DNA of 64,000 nt from Lentzea guizhouensis (GCF_001701025.1 NZ_CP016793.1:8060001-8124000); one strand, 5' to 3'; shown: positions 1 to 13,536, counted from the first letter of the stretch. A program made the numbers and translations. Notes: generated by a model not told the origin, from the letters alone.

Positions 1-1334
1 TCGGAGGAGCGGACCAGGACGCGGACCGTTCCGCCGGTGTCGACGGCGTCCACGGCGTTGTCGAGGAGGTTGCCCAGGACGGTCAGGGCGTCGTCGCCGG
101 CCCGGACGTCCACCGCGGAGGAGGCGTCCAGGCGCAGCGCGACGCCGCGTTCGTGGGCGGTGGACGACTTGGCGAGCAGCAGCGCGGCCAGGGCGGGGTC
201 GGCGCCGGCACCGATGACGATCTCGGAGGTGATGGAGCCGGCGCCGCCGACGCGTTCGATGTAGGCCACGGCGTCGTCGCGGCGGTCGAGCTCGACCAGG
301 CCGCCGATGACGTGCAGGTGGTTGGAGAACTCGTGGGCCTGGGCGCGCAGGACCTCGGTGACGGTGCGCTGGCCGTCGAGCTGGCGCAGGGCCTCGTGCA
401 GCTCGGTGCGGTCGCGCAGGGTCAGGACGACGCCGACGGCGCGACCGGCGGTCTTGGCGGTCATGCGGTTGGCGACCAGTACGCGTTCGCCGGCCAGGAC
501 CAGGCGGTCGGACACGTCGTCGCCGCGGGCCAGGTCGAGGACGCCCGCGTCGAGCACGTCGTCCGCGGGCTGGCCGGTGGGGTCGGTGTCGAGGCCGAGC
601 AGTCGCACGGCCTCATCGTTGACCAACGCCAGGCGGCCGTGCGAGTCGACCGCGACCACGCCCTCGCGGATGCCGTGCAGCATCGCGTCGCGGGTCTCCA
701 GCAGCTGCGCGATCTCGGCGGGTTCGAGGCGGAACGTGCGGCGGCGGACGAGCTGGGTCACCAGCGCCGAGCCCAGCACGCCGACCAGCGCGGCCAGTGC
801 CAGCCAGCCGATGAGCTCCGGCAGGTCCTCGGCGAGGTCGTCGGACAGCTGGCTCTCCAGGATGCCGACCGACGCCATGCCGATGATCCGGCCGTCGTCG
901 GACCTGATCGGCACCTTGGCCCGCAGCGAGGTGCCCAGGGTGCCCGTCTCGGTGCCGACGAAGATCTGGCCGGACAGCGCCGTGGTCGGGTCGGTCGAGA
1001 CGTGTTCGCCGATGCGGCGCGGGTCGGGGTGGGCGTAGCGGACGCCCCTGTGGTCCGTCACGACCACGTAGGTCACGCCGGACGCCGTGCGTATCAATTC
1101 GGCTAACGGCTGGATGGTCGCAGCAGGGTCCGCAGTGCCGAAAGCACCAATGACAGTCGGCAACCGGGCGACGCTCTCAGCGACCGAGAGCATGCGGTCC
1201 TTGTAGGCCTCTCGGATGCGATCGCTCTGCAGTTTGGCCGCGAGCAGCCCAGCGGCACAGGTGGTCACCAGCACGATGACGACCTGCAGGACCAGCAGTG
1301 AGACGCCCAAGGAGACACGGCGACGGCGGCGCAT
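1..1334 (-). CDS. Sensor histidine kinase, DcuS/CitA type (C-terminus cut by window edge)
   Basis: This is the membrane sensor of a two-component system of the C4-dicarboxylate/citrate family. Reading from the ATG at 1334 there is a TM segment at residues about 8-30, an extracytoplasmic single-Cache-like sensor to about 170, a second TM near 173-195, and a PAS domain. The phosphoacceptor motif QAHEFSNHLHVIGGL lies near residue 331 and the N-box NLLDNAVDA near 424. The rest of the ATPase domain lies beyond position 1. It is divergent from tctCBA across a 140-bp spacer, which suggests that it senses a di/tricarboxylate and controls that transporter. That link is inference from position. No response regulator is visible; it would be expected downstream, outside the window. 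Confidence 0.85.
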   Translation of the reverse strand, partial: MRRRRRVSLGVSLLVLQVVIVLVTTCAAGLLAAKLQSDRIREAYKDRMLSVAESVARLPTVIGAFGTADPAATIQPLAELIRTASGVTYVVVTDHRGVRYAHPDPRRIGEHVSTDPTTALSGQIFVGTETGTLGTSLRAKVPIRSDDGRIIGMASVGILESQLSDDLAEDLPELIGWLALAALVGVLGSALVTQLVRRRTFRLEPAEIAQLLETRDAMLHGIREGVVAVDSHGRLALVNDEAVRLLGLDTDPTGQPADDVLDAGVLDLARGDDVSDRLVLAGERVLVANRMTAKTAGRAVGVVLTLRDRTELHEALRQLDGQRTVTEVLRAQAHEFSNHLHVIGGLVELDRRDDAVAYIERVGGAGSITSEIVIGAGADPALAALLLAKSSTAHERGVALRLDASSAVDVRAGDDALTVLGNLLDNAVDAVDTGGTVRVLVRSS

Positions 1335-1474
1335 GAGTCACTTTTCTACGGCAATGAAAGTGTTCGCTGCCACAAACTAAACGACCAATACGAGTCTTAC
1401 GACCGTTTGCTTACGTGTGAACGCAGCCGTCCCTACCGTCCCGGCCAACATCGCCTAGGGAACAGGTGTGAAGG
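1335..1474. promoter_or_regulatory. Divergent promoter region between sensor kinase and tctC
   Basis: This 140-bp spacer separates divergent genes and is clearly more AT-rich than its surroundings. It contains two ACGACC copies (1381 and 1399) and an AAACG/CGTTT inverted pair (1379-1408). These could be response-regulator sites, but no consensus is known to me, so only the promoter role is reasonably supported. Confidence 0.4.
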
Positions 1475-2443
1475 ATGAGCAGGAAATTGGTCGCGGTGGT
1501 GGCCGCCATGGGGCTCCTCGTGGCCGGCTGCGGCCAGAAGTCGGGCAGCGGCGCCGACGCGATGACGAAGCTCGAGATCATGGCGCCCGCCGACCCCGGC
1601 GGCGGCTGGGACCAGACCGCGCGGGCCATGCAGGCGGCCATGAGCGGCGCTGACCTGGTCAGATCGATCCAGGTCACCAACGTCGGCGGCGCGGGCGGCA
1701 CGGTCGGGCTGCGCAAGCTCGCCAACGAGCGCTCCGAGCAGTACCTGATGGTCACCGGCCTGGTCATGGTCGGCGCGGTGGAGACCAACGGCGTGGACAC
1801 GCGCATGGAGGACACCACCCCGATCGCGCGGCTGACCGCGGAGGACGAGGTCGTCGTCGTGCCGGCCGACTCGCCGCACAAGACGATCGACGACCTGCTC
1901 AACGCCGTGAACGAGAAGGGCAAGGGCGTCTCGATCACCGGTGGCTCCGCGGGCGGCACGGACCACGTGCTCGCCGCGATGCTGCTGCAGGCCAAGGAGA
2001 TCGACCCCCTCAAGCTGAACTACGTCCCCTACTCCGGTGGCGGTGAGTCGCTGGCGGCGCTGCTCGGCAAGAAGGTCGACGCGGGCATCTCCGGCGTCGG
2101 CGAGTACCGGGAGCAGATCAAGGCGGGCAAGCTGCGCGCGCTGGGCACGTCCGGCCCGAAGGAGCACGCCGACCTCGGCGCGCCCACGCTCAAGGGCGTC
2201 GGCAAGGGCGTCGAGCTGATCAACTGGCGTGGTGTGGTGGCGCCCGGCTCGATCACGCCCGCGGCCAAGGACCGGCTGATCAAGCTCGTCACGGACATGC
2301 ACGACAGCCCGCAGTGGCAGGAGGAGCTCAAGAAGAAGGGCTGGACGGACACGTTCCTGACCGGTCACGAGTTCTCCACGTTCCTCACCAAGGAGATCGG
2401 CCGCATCAAGCCCGCGCTCGAGGAAATGGGCCTCGCGAAGTGA
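1475..2443 (+). CDS. tctC: Tripartite tricarboxylate transporter, substrate-binding lipoprotein TctC
   Basis: This is the extracytoplasmic solute receptor of a TTT-family secondary transporter. It starts at the ATG at 1475, with a purine-rich GTGAAGG just upstream, and encodes 322 residues. The N-terminus is a lipoprotein signal with the lipobox LVAGC, so the mature protein is tethered through the Cys near residue 19. The body has the bug/TctC features EIMAPADPGGGWDQTARAM near the start and the GGSAGGTDH loop in the middle. The stop codon overlaps the tctB start (GTGA), as expected for translational coupling. The substrate is probably a carboxylate but cannot be told from sequence. Confidence 0.92.
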   Translation: MSRKLVAVVAAMGLLVAGCGQKSGSGADAMTKLEIMAPADPGGGWDQTARAMQAAMSGADLVRSIQVTNVGGAGGTVGLRKLANERSEQYLMVTGLVMVGAVETNGVDTRMEDTTPIARLTAEDEVVVVPADSPHKTIDDLLNAVNEKGKGVSITGGSAGGTDHVLAAMLLQAKEIDPLKLNYVPYSGGGESLAALLGKKVDAGISGVGEYREQIKAGKLRALGTSGPKEHADLGAPTLKGVGKGVELINWRGVVAPGSITPAAKDRLIKLVTDMHDSPQWQEELKKKGWTDTFLTGHEFSTFLTKEIGRIKPALEEMGLAK

Positions 2444-2934
2444 GCACTGACAGGGCCGAGGAGTACGGCTTCGGCGGTCTGGTCGTGGCGATCGGGGCGT
2501 TCGTCCTGGTCGACGCGACCACGATCGCCTCCCGCGGCACCGACAGCTCCGTCGGGCCGCGTGCTTTTCCCTACGCCGTGGGCGCGTTGCTGGTCGTCAC
2601 GGGCATCGCGGCGATCATCGCCACCGCGCGCGGCAAGCTGGGTCAGGCCGAGGACGGTGAGGACGTCGACTCCGGCGGCCGCACCGACTGGGCCACGGTG
2701 GGCAAGCTGGTCGTCGTGCTGGTGGCGCACCTGGCGCTGATCGACATCGCCGGGTGGCCGGTGGCGGCGACCGTGCTGTTCTTCGGCGCCGCGTGGGCGC
2801 TGGGCGCGGTGTGGTGGCGGGCGTTGATCGTCGCCGTCGTGCTGGCGCTGGTCGTGCAGGTCGTGTTCGCCTCCGGGCTGGGGCTGTCGCTGCCCGCCGG
2901 CGTGTTCGAGGGGGTGCCCCTCCTCGATGGGTAG
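2440..2934 (+). CDS. tctB: Tripartite tricarboxylate transporter, small membrane subunit TctB
   Basis: This is the small four-helix membrane subunit of the TTT transporter, 164 residues. The start is taken at the GTG at 2440, which overlaps the tctC stop by four bases. A longer open frame upstream lies inside tctC and would add non-TctB sequence. Hydrophobic segments lie near residues 9-27, 43-60, 83-100 and 110-150, with the usual poorly conserved loop of acidic residues between helices 2 and 3. It overlaps tctA by 8 bp. Identification rests mainly on size, topology and position between TctC and TctA. Confidence 0.85.
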   Translation: MSTDRAEEYGFGGLVVAIGAFVLVDATTIASRGTDSSVGPRAFPYAVGALLVVTGIAAIIATARGKLGQAEDGEDVDSGGRTDWATVGKLVVVLVAHLALIDIAGWPVAATVLFFGAAWALGAVWWRALIVAVVLALVVQVVFASGLGLSLPAGVFEGVPLLDG

Positions 2935-4432
2935 CATCACCGCGCTGCTCGACGGTTTCGCGACCGCCGCCCAGCCCCTCTACCTGCTCTACGCGCTGCT
3001 CGGCGTCACGCTCGGCACCGCGGTCGGCGTGCTGCCGGGCATCGGCCCGGCCATGACGGTGGCGTTGCTGCTGCCGTTGACCTACACGCTCGAACCGACG
3101 GCCGCGCTGATCATCTTCGCCGGCATCTACTACGGCGGCATGTACGGCGGTTCGACCACGTCGATCCTGCTCAACACGCCCGGTGAGTCGTCCTCGATCG
3201 TGACAGCCTTAGAGGGCAACAAGATGGCGCGCGCGGGCAAGGGCGCGGCGGCACTCGCGACGGCGGCCATCGGGTCGTTCGTGGCGGGCACCATCGCGAC
3301 CGTGCTGCTCACCGCGCTCGCCCCGACGATCGCGGACCTCGCGGTCACCCTCGGTCCCGCCGACTACTTCGCGTTGATGGTCGTGGCGTTCACGACGGTC
3401 GCCGCGCTGCTCGGGTCCTCCCCCGTGCGCGGCCTGGCGTCGCTGGGCCTCGGTTTGTTCATCGGCCTGATCGGTGTCGACACGCTGTCCGGCCAGTCCC
3501 GGTTCACGCTCGGCATCCCGACCCTGGCCGACGGCGTGGACGTCGTCGTCGTGGCGGTCGGCGTGTTCGCGGTGGGCGAGGCGATCTACGTCGCGTCGCG
3601 GTTGCGGCACGGTCCGGTCGAGGTCATCCCGGTCGGTGGCAAGTGGGCCACGCGCGAGTTCTGGGCGCGGTCCTGGAAGCCGTGGCTGCGCGGCACGGCG
3701 ATCGGCTTCCCGATCGGCACCGTGCCCGCGGGTGGCGCCGACGTGTCGACGTTCCTGTCGTACGCGGCGGAGAAGAAGCTCTCCAAGCGCCCGGAGGAGT
3801 TCGGCAAGGGTGCCATCGAGGGCGTCGCCGGGCCGGAGGCGGCGAACAACGCGGCCGCCGCCGGTGTGCTGGTGCCGTTGCTGACGCTCGGGTTGCCGAC
3901 GACGGCGACGGCGGCGGTGATCGTGGCGGCGTTCCAGAGCTACGGCATCCAGCCGGGGCCGCTGTTGTTCTCGAACAACTCGGCGATGGTGTGGGCGCTG
4001 ATCGCGTCGCTCTACATCGGCAACGTCATGCTGCTCGTGCTGAACCTGCCGCTGGTCAAGATCTGGGTGAAGGTCCTGCAGATCCCCCGCCCCTACCTGT
4101 ACGCGGGCATCCTGCTGTTCGCCGCGCTGGGCACCTACGCGGTGAACTTCGTGGTGGAGGACCTGATCGTGCTGCTGGTGATCGGTGTGATCGGCTTCTT
4201 CATGCGCCGGCACGGCTACCCGGTCGCACCGCTGGTGGTGGGCATGATCCTCGGCCCGATGGCGGAGGAACAGCTGCGCCGGACCCTGCAGATCAGCGAG
4301 GGCGACCTGTCCGCGCTGGTGGCGAGCCCGTTCGCGGCCGTGGCCTACGGCGTCCTGGCCGTCCTGCTCGCGGTGGCGGTGGTGTTGCGGCTGCGGCGCC
4401 GCAAGACCGAGAAGGAAGTCACCGCTGTCTGA
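2927..4432 (+). CDS. tctA: Tripartite tricarboxylate transporter, large membrane subunit TctA
   Basis: This is the large permease subunit (501 residues, about 11-12 TM segments) that performs ion-coupled uptake of the substrate delivered by TctC. The TctA signature [18 protein letters not shown] begins near residue 66, preceded by [19 protein letters not shown]. The second half repeats the pattern with [15 protein letters not shown] and [11 protein letters not shown]. It ends with a positively charged cytoplasmic tail. The gene is last in tctCBA and is followed at once by a strong hairpin. Confidence 0.93.
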   Translation: MGSITALLDGFATAAQPLYLLYALLGVTLGTAVGVLPGIGPAMTVALLLPLTYTLEPTAALIIFAGIYYGGMYGGSTTSILLNTPGESSSIVTALEGNKMARAGKGAAALATAAIGSFVAGTIATVLLTALAPTIADLAVTLGPADYFALMVVAFTTVAALLGSSPVRGLASLGLGLFIGLIGVDTLSGQSRFTLGIPTLADGVDVVVVAVGVFAVGEAIYVASRLRHGPVEVIPVGGKWATREFWARSWKPWLRGTAIGFPIGTVPAGGADVSTFLSYAAEKKLSKRPEEFGKGAIEGVAGPEAANNAAAAGVLVPLLTLGLPTTATAAVIVAAFQSYGIQPGPLLFSNNSAMVWALIASLYIGNVMLLVLNLPLVKIWVKVLQIPRPYLYAGILLFAALGTYAVNFVVEDLIVLLVIGVIGFFMRRHGYPVAPLVVGMILGPMAEEQLRRTLQISEGDLSALVASPFAAVAYGVLAVLLAVAVVLRLRRRKTEKEVTAV

Positions 4433-4433
4433 G

Positions 4434-4475
4434 GACCGGCGGGTTCACCGGCGCGCTCCGGTGAACCCGCCGGTC
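4434..4475. terminator. Bidirectional hairpin terminator between convergent genes
   Basis: A perfect 18-bp stem (4434-4451 with 4458-4475) with a 6-nt loop starts two bases after the tctA stop. No U-tract follows, as is usual in actinomycetes. On the minus strand the stem is also coding: the last codons and the TGA of the dehydratase gene lie inside it. Confidence 0.85.
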
Positions 4476-5209
4476 GCGGTCCGCCGCCCGTACCGGTCGC
4501 GCACCGAGGTGGGGGTCACGACCATCCCCTGGTGGTCGAAGAGCGGTGCGACGAGCCGGTACTCGAAGTCGCCCGCCAGTCCCGCCTTCCTGCCCGCCTC
4601 GGCCATCGCCAGCGCCTGCAACGGCCCGTGGGTGAGCAGACCGGGATAACCCTCCACGTCCCTCGCGTAGTCGCGGTCGTAGTGGATGCGGTGGGCGTTG
4701 TAGGTCAGCGCGGAGAACCGGAACAGCAGCGTCGGCGTGACGTCGATCGCCCACTCGTCCTCGGCCGGCTCGACGTCCGGCGTCTCGGGGAACTCCGGTG
4801 TGATGCCGGGTTCGCGGTAGACGATGTCCTGCTCCTCCTCGACCACGACCTCGCCGCGTTGCCAGATCTGGTGCCGCACCACGACGAACGTCAACGGTCC
4901 CGACCTGCCCTGCTTGTCCTGTGCGGACAGCACGGTCGTCTCCCTGGTGGCCGTCTCGCCGCACCGCAGCGGCCCCGACCGGCGCACCCGGCCTCCTGCC
5001 CACATGCGACGTCGTCCCGGCGGCGGGACCGGGACGGTGTTGCGGAACGGGTGCCCGTCCGGTCCGAGGTCGGCCTGCGCCGGGCGGTCGAGCAGGTAGA
5101 GCCAGTGCCACAACGGCGGCAGGCCCTCCTCGGCGAGGTCGGGCACCGGCACGTCGAGCAACGCGCCCAGTGCGTGCGCGGGGTCGGGCAGCAGCAGGTC
5201 GGTGGTCAT
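4445..5209 (-). CDS. FAS1-like / HTD2-type hotdog dehydratase (mesaconyl-C4-CoA hydratase-like)
   Basis: This 254-residue double-hotdog enzyme is probably an acyl-CoA hydratase/dehydratase. It resembles the FAS1-type dehydratase region seen in HTD2 and in mesaconyl-C4-CoA hydratase of the 3-hydroxypropionate cycle. The catalytic segment NAHRIHYDRDYA with the following LTHGPLQALAM motif is in the second hotdog. It starts at the ATG at 5209, which overlaps the stop of the upstream acyl-CoA dehydrogenase (ATGA). The last eight residues, GGFTGARR, are encoded by the terminator stem, so the native C-terminus probably once ended earlier. Substrate unknown; as third gene of the dgdA-like operon it should act on an enoyl-CoA made by the dehydrogenase. 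Confidence 0.75.
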   Translation of the reverse strand: MTTDLLLPDPAHALGALLDVPVPDLAEEGLPPLWHWLYLLDRPAQADLGPDGHPFRNTVPVPPPGRRRMWAGGRVRRSGPLRCGETATRETTVLSAQDKQGRSGPLTFVVVRHQIWQRGEVVVEEEQDIVYREPGITPEFPETPDVEPAEDEWAIDVTPTLLFRFSALTYNAHRIHYDRDYARDVEGYPGLLTHGPLQALAMAEAGRKAGLAGDFEYRLVAPLFDHQGMVVTPTSVRDRYGRRTATGGFTGARR

Positions 5210-6354
5210 GACCCCGCCCGCTTGACCAGCTGACGGGCGATCACGGTGCGCTGGATCTCGTTGGTGCCCTCGCCGACGATCATCAGCGGCGCGTCCCGGA
5301 AGTACCGCTCGACGTCGAACTCCGTGGAGTAGCCGTAGCCGCCGTGGATGCGCACGGCGTTGAGCGCCACCTCCATCGCGGTCTCGGAGGCGAACAGCTT
5401 GGCCATGCCGGCCTCCAGGTCGGCCCGCTCGCCCGAGTCGTACCTGCGCGCGGCGTGCAGGGTGAGCTGGCGGGCGGCTTCGAGCTTGGTCGCCATGTCG
5501 GCCAGGTGGTTGCCGATCGACTGGTGCTGCCAGATGGGCTTGCCGAAGCTCTCGCGTTCCTGCGCGTACCTGAGCGAGTCGTCGAGGGCCGCCTGCGCGA
5601 CACCGAGGGCCCGGCACGCCACCTGGATCCGGCCGATCTCCAGGCCGCGCATCATCTGCGCGAACCCCTGCCCCTCCTCGCCGCCGAGAACCGCGGTCGC
5701 GGGTGTGCGGAAGTCGTCGAACGACAGCTCGCAGCTCTCGACGCCCTTGTAGCCGAGCTTGGGCAGGTCGCGGGAGACCGTGAACCCCGGTCCCTTCTCG
5801 CACAGCAGCACGGAGACGCCTCGGTGCGGTGGCGAGGCGGCCGGATCCGTCTTGCACAGCAACGCGATCAGCCCGGACCTGCGCGCGTTGGTGATCCACG
5901 TCTTGGAGCCGTTGACGACGTACTCGTCGCCTTCCCTGCGCGCTGTCGTGCGGATCGCCTGCAGGTCCGAGCCGCCGCCGGGCTCGGTCAACGCCATGGT
6001 CGCCCGCAGCTCGCCGGTCGCCATCCGCGGCAGGTACGCGTCCTGCTGCTCCCGGGTCCCGAACGCCACCAGCAGCTTGGCCACGACCGTGTGCCCGCCC
6101 ATCGCACCGGCCAGCGACATCCAGCCGCGCGCCAGCTGCTCGGTCACCATCGCGTAGCACTCGGCCGACACCGCCACCGACCCCCACGGCTCCGGCACCG
6201 CCAGCCCGAAGACGCCCATCTCCTTCATCTGGGCGATGAGCTTCTCCGGGTAGGTGTCGGTGTGGTCGAGCTCCCGCGCCGTCGGCCGCACGTCGCGGTC
6301 GACGAACTCGCCGACCAGGGCGATGATCGCGGTCTCTTCCTCGGTGAGCGCCAT
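5206..6354 (-). CDS. Acyl-CoA dehydrogenase
   Basis: This is an FAD-dependent acyl-CoA dehydrogenase of 382 residues, full length for the family. Family motifs include the flavin-binding segment TMALTEPGGGSDLQAIRTTA with WITNA after it, and the C-terminal IHGGYGYSTEFDVERYFRD and GEGTNEIQRTVIARQL. The start is taken at the ATG at 6354 (MALTEEET); a GTG nine bases earlier is possible. The gene lies 10 bp after the aminotransferase gene and overlaps the dehydratase gene, so all three are probably co-transcribed. The acyl substrate is not apparent. It is not one of the steroid FadE pairs found further right. Confidence 0.85.
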   Translation of the reverse strand: MALTEEETAIIALVGEFVDRDVRPTARELDHTDTYPEKLIAQMKEMGVFGLAVPEPWGSVAVSAECYAMVTEQLARGWMSLAGAMGGHTVVAKLLVAFGTREQQDAYLPRMATGELRATMALTEPGGGSDLQAIRTTARREGDEYVVNGSKTWITNARRSGLIALLCKTDPAASPPHRGVSVLLCEKGPGFTVSRDLPKLGYKGVESCELSFDDFRTPATAVLGGEEGQGFAQMMRGLEIGRIQVACRALGVAQAALDDSLRYAQERESFGKPIWQHQSIGNHLADMATKLEAARQLTLHAARRYDSGERADLEAGMAKLFASETAMEVALNAVRIHGGYGYSTEFDVERYFRDAPLMIVGEGTNEIQRTVIARQLVKRAGS

Positions 6355-6364
6355 GCCGCCCACG

Positions 6365-7672
<1,308 letters not shown>

Positions 7673-8530
7673 ATGACGCTGAACCCGTGGCGGTTGAAGC
7701 TGCTGAGCCAACTGGACGCGTTGGGCACCGTGCGTGCGGTGGCGCACGCGGCGAACATGAGTGCGTCGAGCGTGTCGCAGCAGCTGGCGGTGCTGGAGAC
7801 CGAGACGCGCACACAGCTCCTCGAACGCACGGGCCGGCGCGTGCGGCTCACATCGGCCGGGTTGATCCTGGCCCGGCGGGCGCGGGCGGTCCTCGACCAC
7901 ATGGACGCCGTCGAGGCCGAGCTGCGCGGGCTCAACGCCGAGCCGTCCGGGCGGGTGCGGCTCGGGGGGTTCCAGAGCTCGATCCACACCATCGCCGTGC
8001 CCGCGGTCGAACGGCTGAGCCACCCGCACCTCGACGTGGAACTGGTCGAGCTGGAGCCGCACGCGAGCATGCCCGCGCTGCTGGCCGGCGAGGTCGACGT
8101 GATCATCACGACGACCGACTTCGTGGAACTGCCGGTGCCGCCGGACATCGACGTCGTGCCGCTCGGCGAGGACCCGGTGGTGCTGCTGACCCCACCCGGC
8201 CACCCGGCGGCGGACCTCAAGGCGTGCAAGGACGAGCGGTGGGCGTTCGACGTGCCCGGCTCGTACATGGCGACGCTGACCACGCGGCTGTGCCGGCAGG
8301 CGGGTTTCGAGCCGCGCGTGATGGCGCGGTTCAGCAACTACATGCTGACGCTCAAGCACGTCGAAGCCGGTCTGGCGGTCGCCTTGCTGCCCGCGCTGGC
8401 CGTCGACCCGCGCTACGACGTGGTGGCGCGCGAGCTGCCGGTCACGCGACGGATCACCGCTGCCGTGCGGCGGGGCTCGCGTGCACCCGTGACGACCGTG
8501 CTCGACGCACTGGCCTCCGTGACGACCTGA
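7673..8530 (+). CDS. LysR-family transcriptional regulator
   Basis: This is a LysR regulator of 285 residues. The N-terminal winged HTH has MSASSVSQQLAVLETETRT and TGRRVRLTSAG, followed by a linker helix rich in Arg/Glu and a periplasmic-binding-like effector domain from about residue 95. The ATG at 7673 was preferred over upstream in-frame starts, because MTLNPWRLKLLSQLDALGTV is a normal LysR beginning. It is divergent from the dgdA-like operon, which it probably regulates in the manner of DgdR; this is inference from position. Confidence 0.87.
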   Translation: MTLNPWRLKLLSQLDALGTVRAVAHAANMSASSVSQQLAVLETETRTQLLERTGRRVRLTSAGLILARRARAVLDHMDAVEAELRGLNAEPSGRVRLGGFQSSIHTIAVPAVERLSHPHLDVELVELEPHASMPALLAGEVDVIITTTDFVELPVPPDIDVVPLGEDPVVLLTPPGHPAADLKACKDERWAFDVPGSYMATLTTRLCRQAGFEPRVMARFSNYMLTLKHVEAGLAVALLPALAVDPRYDVVARELPVTRRITAAVRRGSRAPVTTVLDALASVTT

Positions 8531-8551
8531 GCCGTGTGCGAAAGTCTGCGC

Positions 8552-9466
8552 ATGCTGGAGATCACGGTGCAGACGGAGAACGGCGAGCGGCACGTACGCC
8601 CGTCCGCCGAGGCGCTGGCCGCGCTGGTGCACCGGATCGGTGGCGCCGGCGACCGGTTCCTCGTCCTGCAGCGGGTGCCGGACCTGCCCGAGGTCTTCGC
8701 CCAGGTCTGGCACGAGACCGGCGGCGCCCACGACGTGGAGCACCGCGACGGCGCGCGGACCGGCACTTCGCCGCGACGGCCGACGGACCCGGCGCCGTGG
8801 TCGCCGCCCTCGTCGGGTGGGCCGGCAGGAGGCGGGTGGGACGCCGGTCTGGCCTGGTCGCCGCTGGACCTGCCGCCCGCCGGTGAGGTGCCGCCGCTCG
8901 ACCTCGCCGACGACGAGCGCACGTCGTTGGAGCAGCGGGTTCGCGAGGTGCTGGCCGGTGGGTACGCCTCCCGCGCCGACCTGGCCCAGCTCGCCGAGGA
9001 CCACCTGGTCACGAAGGACCGCAAGCCGGTTTCCCCCGAGCAGGCGCGGGCGCTGGCCGACCGGCTCTGGCTGGAGCGGGTCGCGGAGCAGTCCTCGTGG
9101 CGGGGCGAGACCGACCCGGAGCGGCTCACCCGCGCGTTCACCGCCCTGGAGGACGCCGGCATCACCGCCCGCGAGAACTTCACCTGCTGCCGCACCTGCG
9201 GCAACGCCGAGATCGGCGACGAGGCCGAACCGGGCGCCCGCGGGTTCGTCTACTTCCACACCCAGTCCACGGACGCCGCCGCGGCCGGCCACGGGCTGAC
9301 GCTGCAGTACGGCGGTTTCGACGGCACGGCCGAGACCACCACCGCCGTCGGCGACGAGGTCGTGGCCGCGCTGCACGCCGCCGGTCTGACCACCCGCTGG
9401 GACCGCAACCCCGGCCAGACCATCGCCGTGACTCCCCTGGACTGGCGTCGCCGTCTGATCGGGTAG
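8552..9466 (+). CDS. DUF6891-like protein with an out-of-frame internal segment
   Basis: This is a protein of about 304 residues of unknown function. The second half (FTCCRTCGNAEIG, GFVYFHTQSTDAA and a C-terminal TRWDRNPGQTIAVTPLDW) matches the actinobacterial DUF6891 family as I remember it. Between about 8750 and 8835 the reading frame gives low-complexity Pro/Gly/Ser. The +1 frame there gives a family-like segment (DRHFAATADGPGAVVAALVG). Two compensating single-base indels therefore leave the ORF open but scramble about 26 residues. The ATG at 8552 was chosen; a GTG at 8534 is an alternative. No functional context is evident. Confidence 0.65.
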   Translation: MLEITVQTENGERHVRPSAEALAALVHRIGGAGDRFLVLQRVPDLPEVFAQVWHETGGAHDVEHRDGARTGTSPRRPTDPAPWSPPSSGGPAGGGWDAGLAWSPLDLPPAGEVPPLDLADDERTSLEQRVREVLAGGYASRADLAQLAEDHLVTKDRKPVSPEQARALADRLWLERVAEQSSWRGETDPERLTRAFTALEDAGITARENFTCCRTCGNAEIGDEAEPGARGFVYFHTQSTDAAAAGHGLTLQYGGFDGTAETTTAVGDEVVAALHAAGLTTRWDRNPGQTIAVTPLDWRRRLIG

Positions 9467-9487
9467 CGGCGGGCATACTCGGGCGTC

Positions 9488-10465
9488 ATGAAGCGCGCAA
9501 CGATCAACGACGTCGCGAGCGCCGCGGGCGTGTCGAGGCAGACGGTGTCCCGCGCGCTCAACGACAAGGGCGAGATCGACGGCGCCACCAAGCAGCGCGT
9601 GCTCGACGCGGCGCGCGAGCTGGGCTACCGGCCGAGCCGCTTCGCCCGCGGCCTGGTGCGGCCGGACACCACCACGATCGGCCTCGTCGTCCCCGACCTG
9701 CTCAACCCGTTCTTCACCGAGGTCGCCGCCGCCGCACTGGAGGCGGCCCGGTCGCGCGGCTGGCACGTCGTCGTCCACGCCACGGCGGACAGCGCCGAGG
9801 AGGAACGCGGCACGCTCAAGGTCATCGGCTCCCAGGTGGACGCCGTGGTCGGCTACTTCACCCTGGCCGAGACCGAGCTCGACCGGCACACCCGCGGCAT
9901 GCCGGTGGTGCTGATCGGCCGCGACGCGAACGCCGGCCGGTTCAGCTCGATCGTCATCGACGGCAGGCAGGGCGTGCGGGCCGCCGTCGACCACCTGGTC
10001 GCGGCCGGGCACCGGCACATCGGCATGCTCGACCACGCCAACCGCGCCGGCCCGAGCGAACGGCACGCGTGGTTCTGCGAGGCGATGGCCGCGCACGGGC
10101 TGACGACCGCCGTGACAGGGGCGCAGCAGTCGGTCGACGGCGGCACCGAAGCTCTCACCACGCTCCTCGACGCGCATCCCGGGCTCACCGCGGTGTTCAC
10201 GTTCAACGACATCATCGCGATCGGCGCGCTGCGGTCGGCTCGCCGGCGTGGCCTGAAGGTGCCGGACGACCTCGCCGTGGTCGGGTTCGACGGGCTGCAG
10301 CTCGGCACCGTGGTCGACCCCGCGCTCACCAGCGTCGCACTGGACACGAAGCGGATCGGCGCCCTCGCCGTCGAGCAGGCCGCTCGGCTGCTGGATGGCG
10401 AGCAGCCGCTGTTGGGGGACGAGCTGGTCGTCACGGCGGCGCTGACCGTGCGCGAGTCCGCCTGA
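9488..10465 (+). CDS. LacI-family repressor, probable regulator of lacZ
   Basis: This is a LacI/GalR regulator of 325 residues. The N-terminal HTH contains the family pattern (ATINDVASAAGVSRQTVSRAL), followed by the hinge ELGYRPSRFARGLVR. A type-1 periplasmic-binding effector domain (IGLVVPDLLNPFF through VVGFDGLQLG) completes it. It directly precedes a beta-galactosidase gene whose promoter carries two tandem palindromes with the central CG typical of LacI sites. It is therefore probably a galactoside-responsive repressor of lacZ. The inducer is not known. Confidence 0.9.
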   Translation: MKRATINDVASAAGVSRQTVSRALNDKGEIDGATKQRVLDAARELGYRPSRFARGLVRPDTTTIGLVVPDLLNPFFTEVAAAALEAARSRGWHVVVHATADSAEEERGTLKVIGSQVDAVVGYFTLAETELDRHTRGMPVVLIGRDANAGRFSSIVIDGRQGVRAAVDHLVAAGHRHIGMLDHANRAGPSERHAWFCEAMAAHGLTTAVTGAQQSVDGGTEALTTLLDAHPGLTAVFTFNDIIAIGALRSARRRGLKVPDDLAVVGFDGLQLGTVVDPALTSVALDTKRIGALAVEQAARLLDGEQPLLGDELVVTAALTVRESA

Positions 10466-10488
10466 CCTGCTGCTTTCCCGCCAGACGG

Positions 10489-10517
10489 TTGACACCCCGA
10501 CTCGACCGGCCCATGCT
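10489..10517 (+). promoter_or_regulatory. Sigma70-type promoter of lacZ
   Basis: A consensus -35 TTGACA (10489-10494), a 17-nt spacer and a -10-like CATGCT (10512-10517) lie just upstream of the LacI-type operators and 140-170 bp before the lacZ ATG. Confidence 0.65.
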
Positions 10518-10527
10518 TCGCCGCAGT

Positions 10528-13471
<2,944 letters not shown>

Positions 13472-13499
13472 CGAGACTCATCGCCGCAGTTCGGACATT

Positions 13500-13536
13500 G
13501 CGGGCGGCCGTCGTGTCCGGGTGCGCGGCCGCCCGC
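13500..13536 (+). terminator. Hairpin terminator after lacZ
   Basis: An 11-bp perfect GC stem (13500-13510 with 13526-13536) with a 15-nt loop lies 29 bp after the lacZ stop and before the permease gene. Confidence 0.6.

Noticed and set aside
153..1106. A 317-codon open frame on the plus strand opposite the sensor kinase
   Set aside because: It is Gly/Ala/Asp/Val-rich low complexity, antisense to a kinase with clear H- and N-box motifs.
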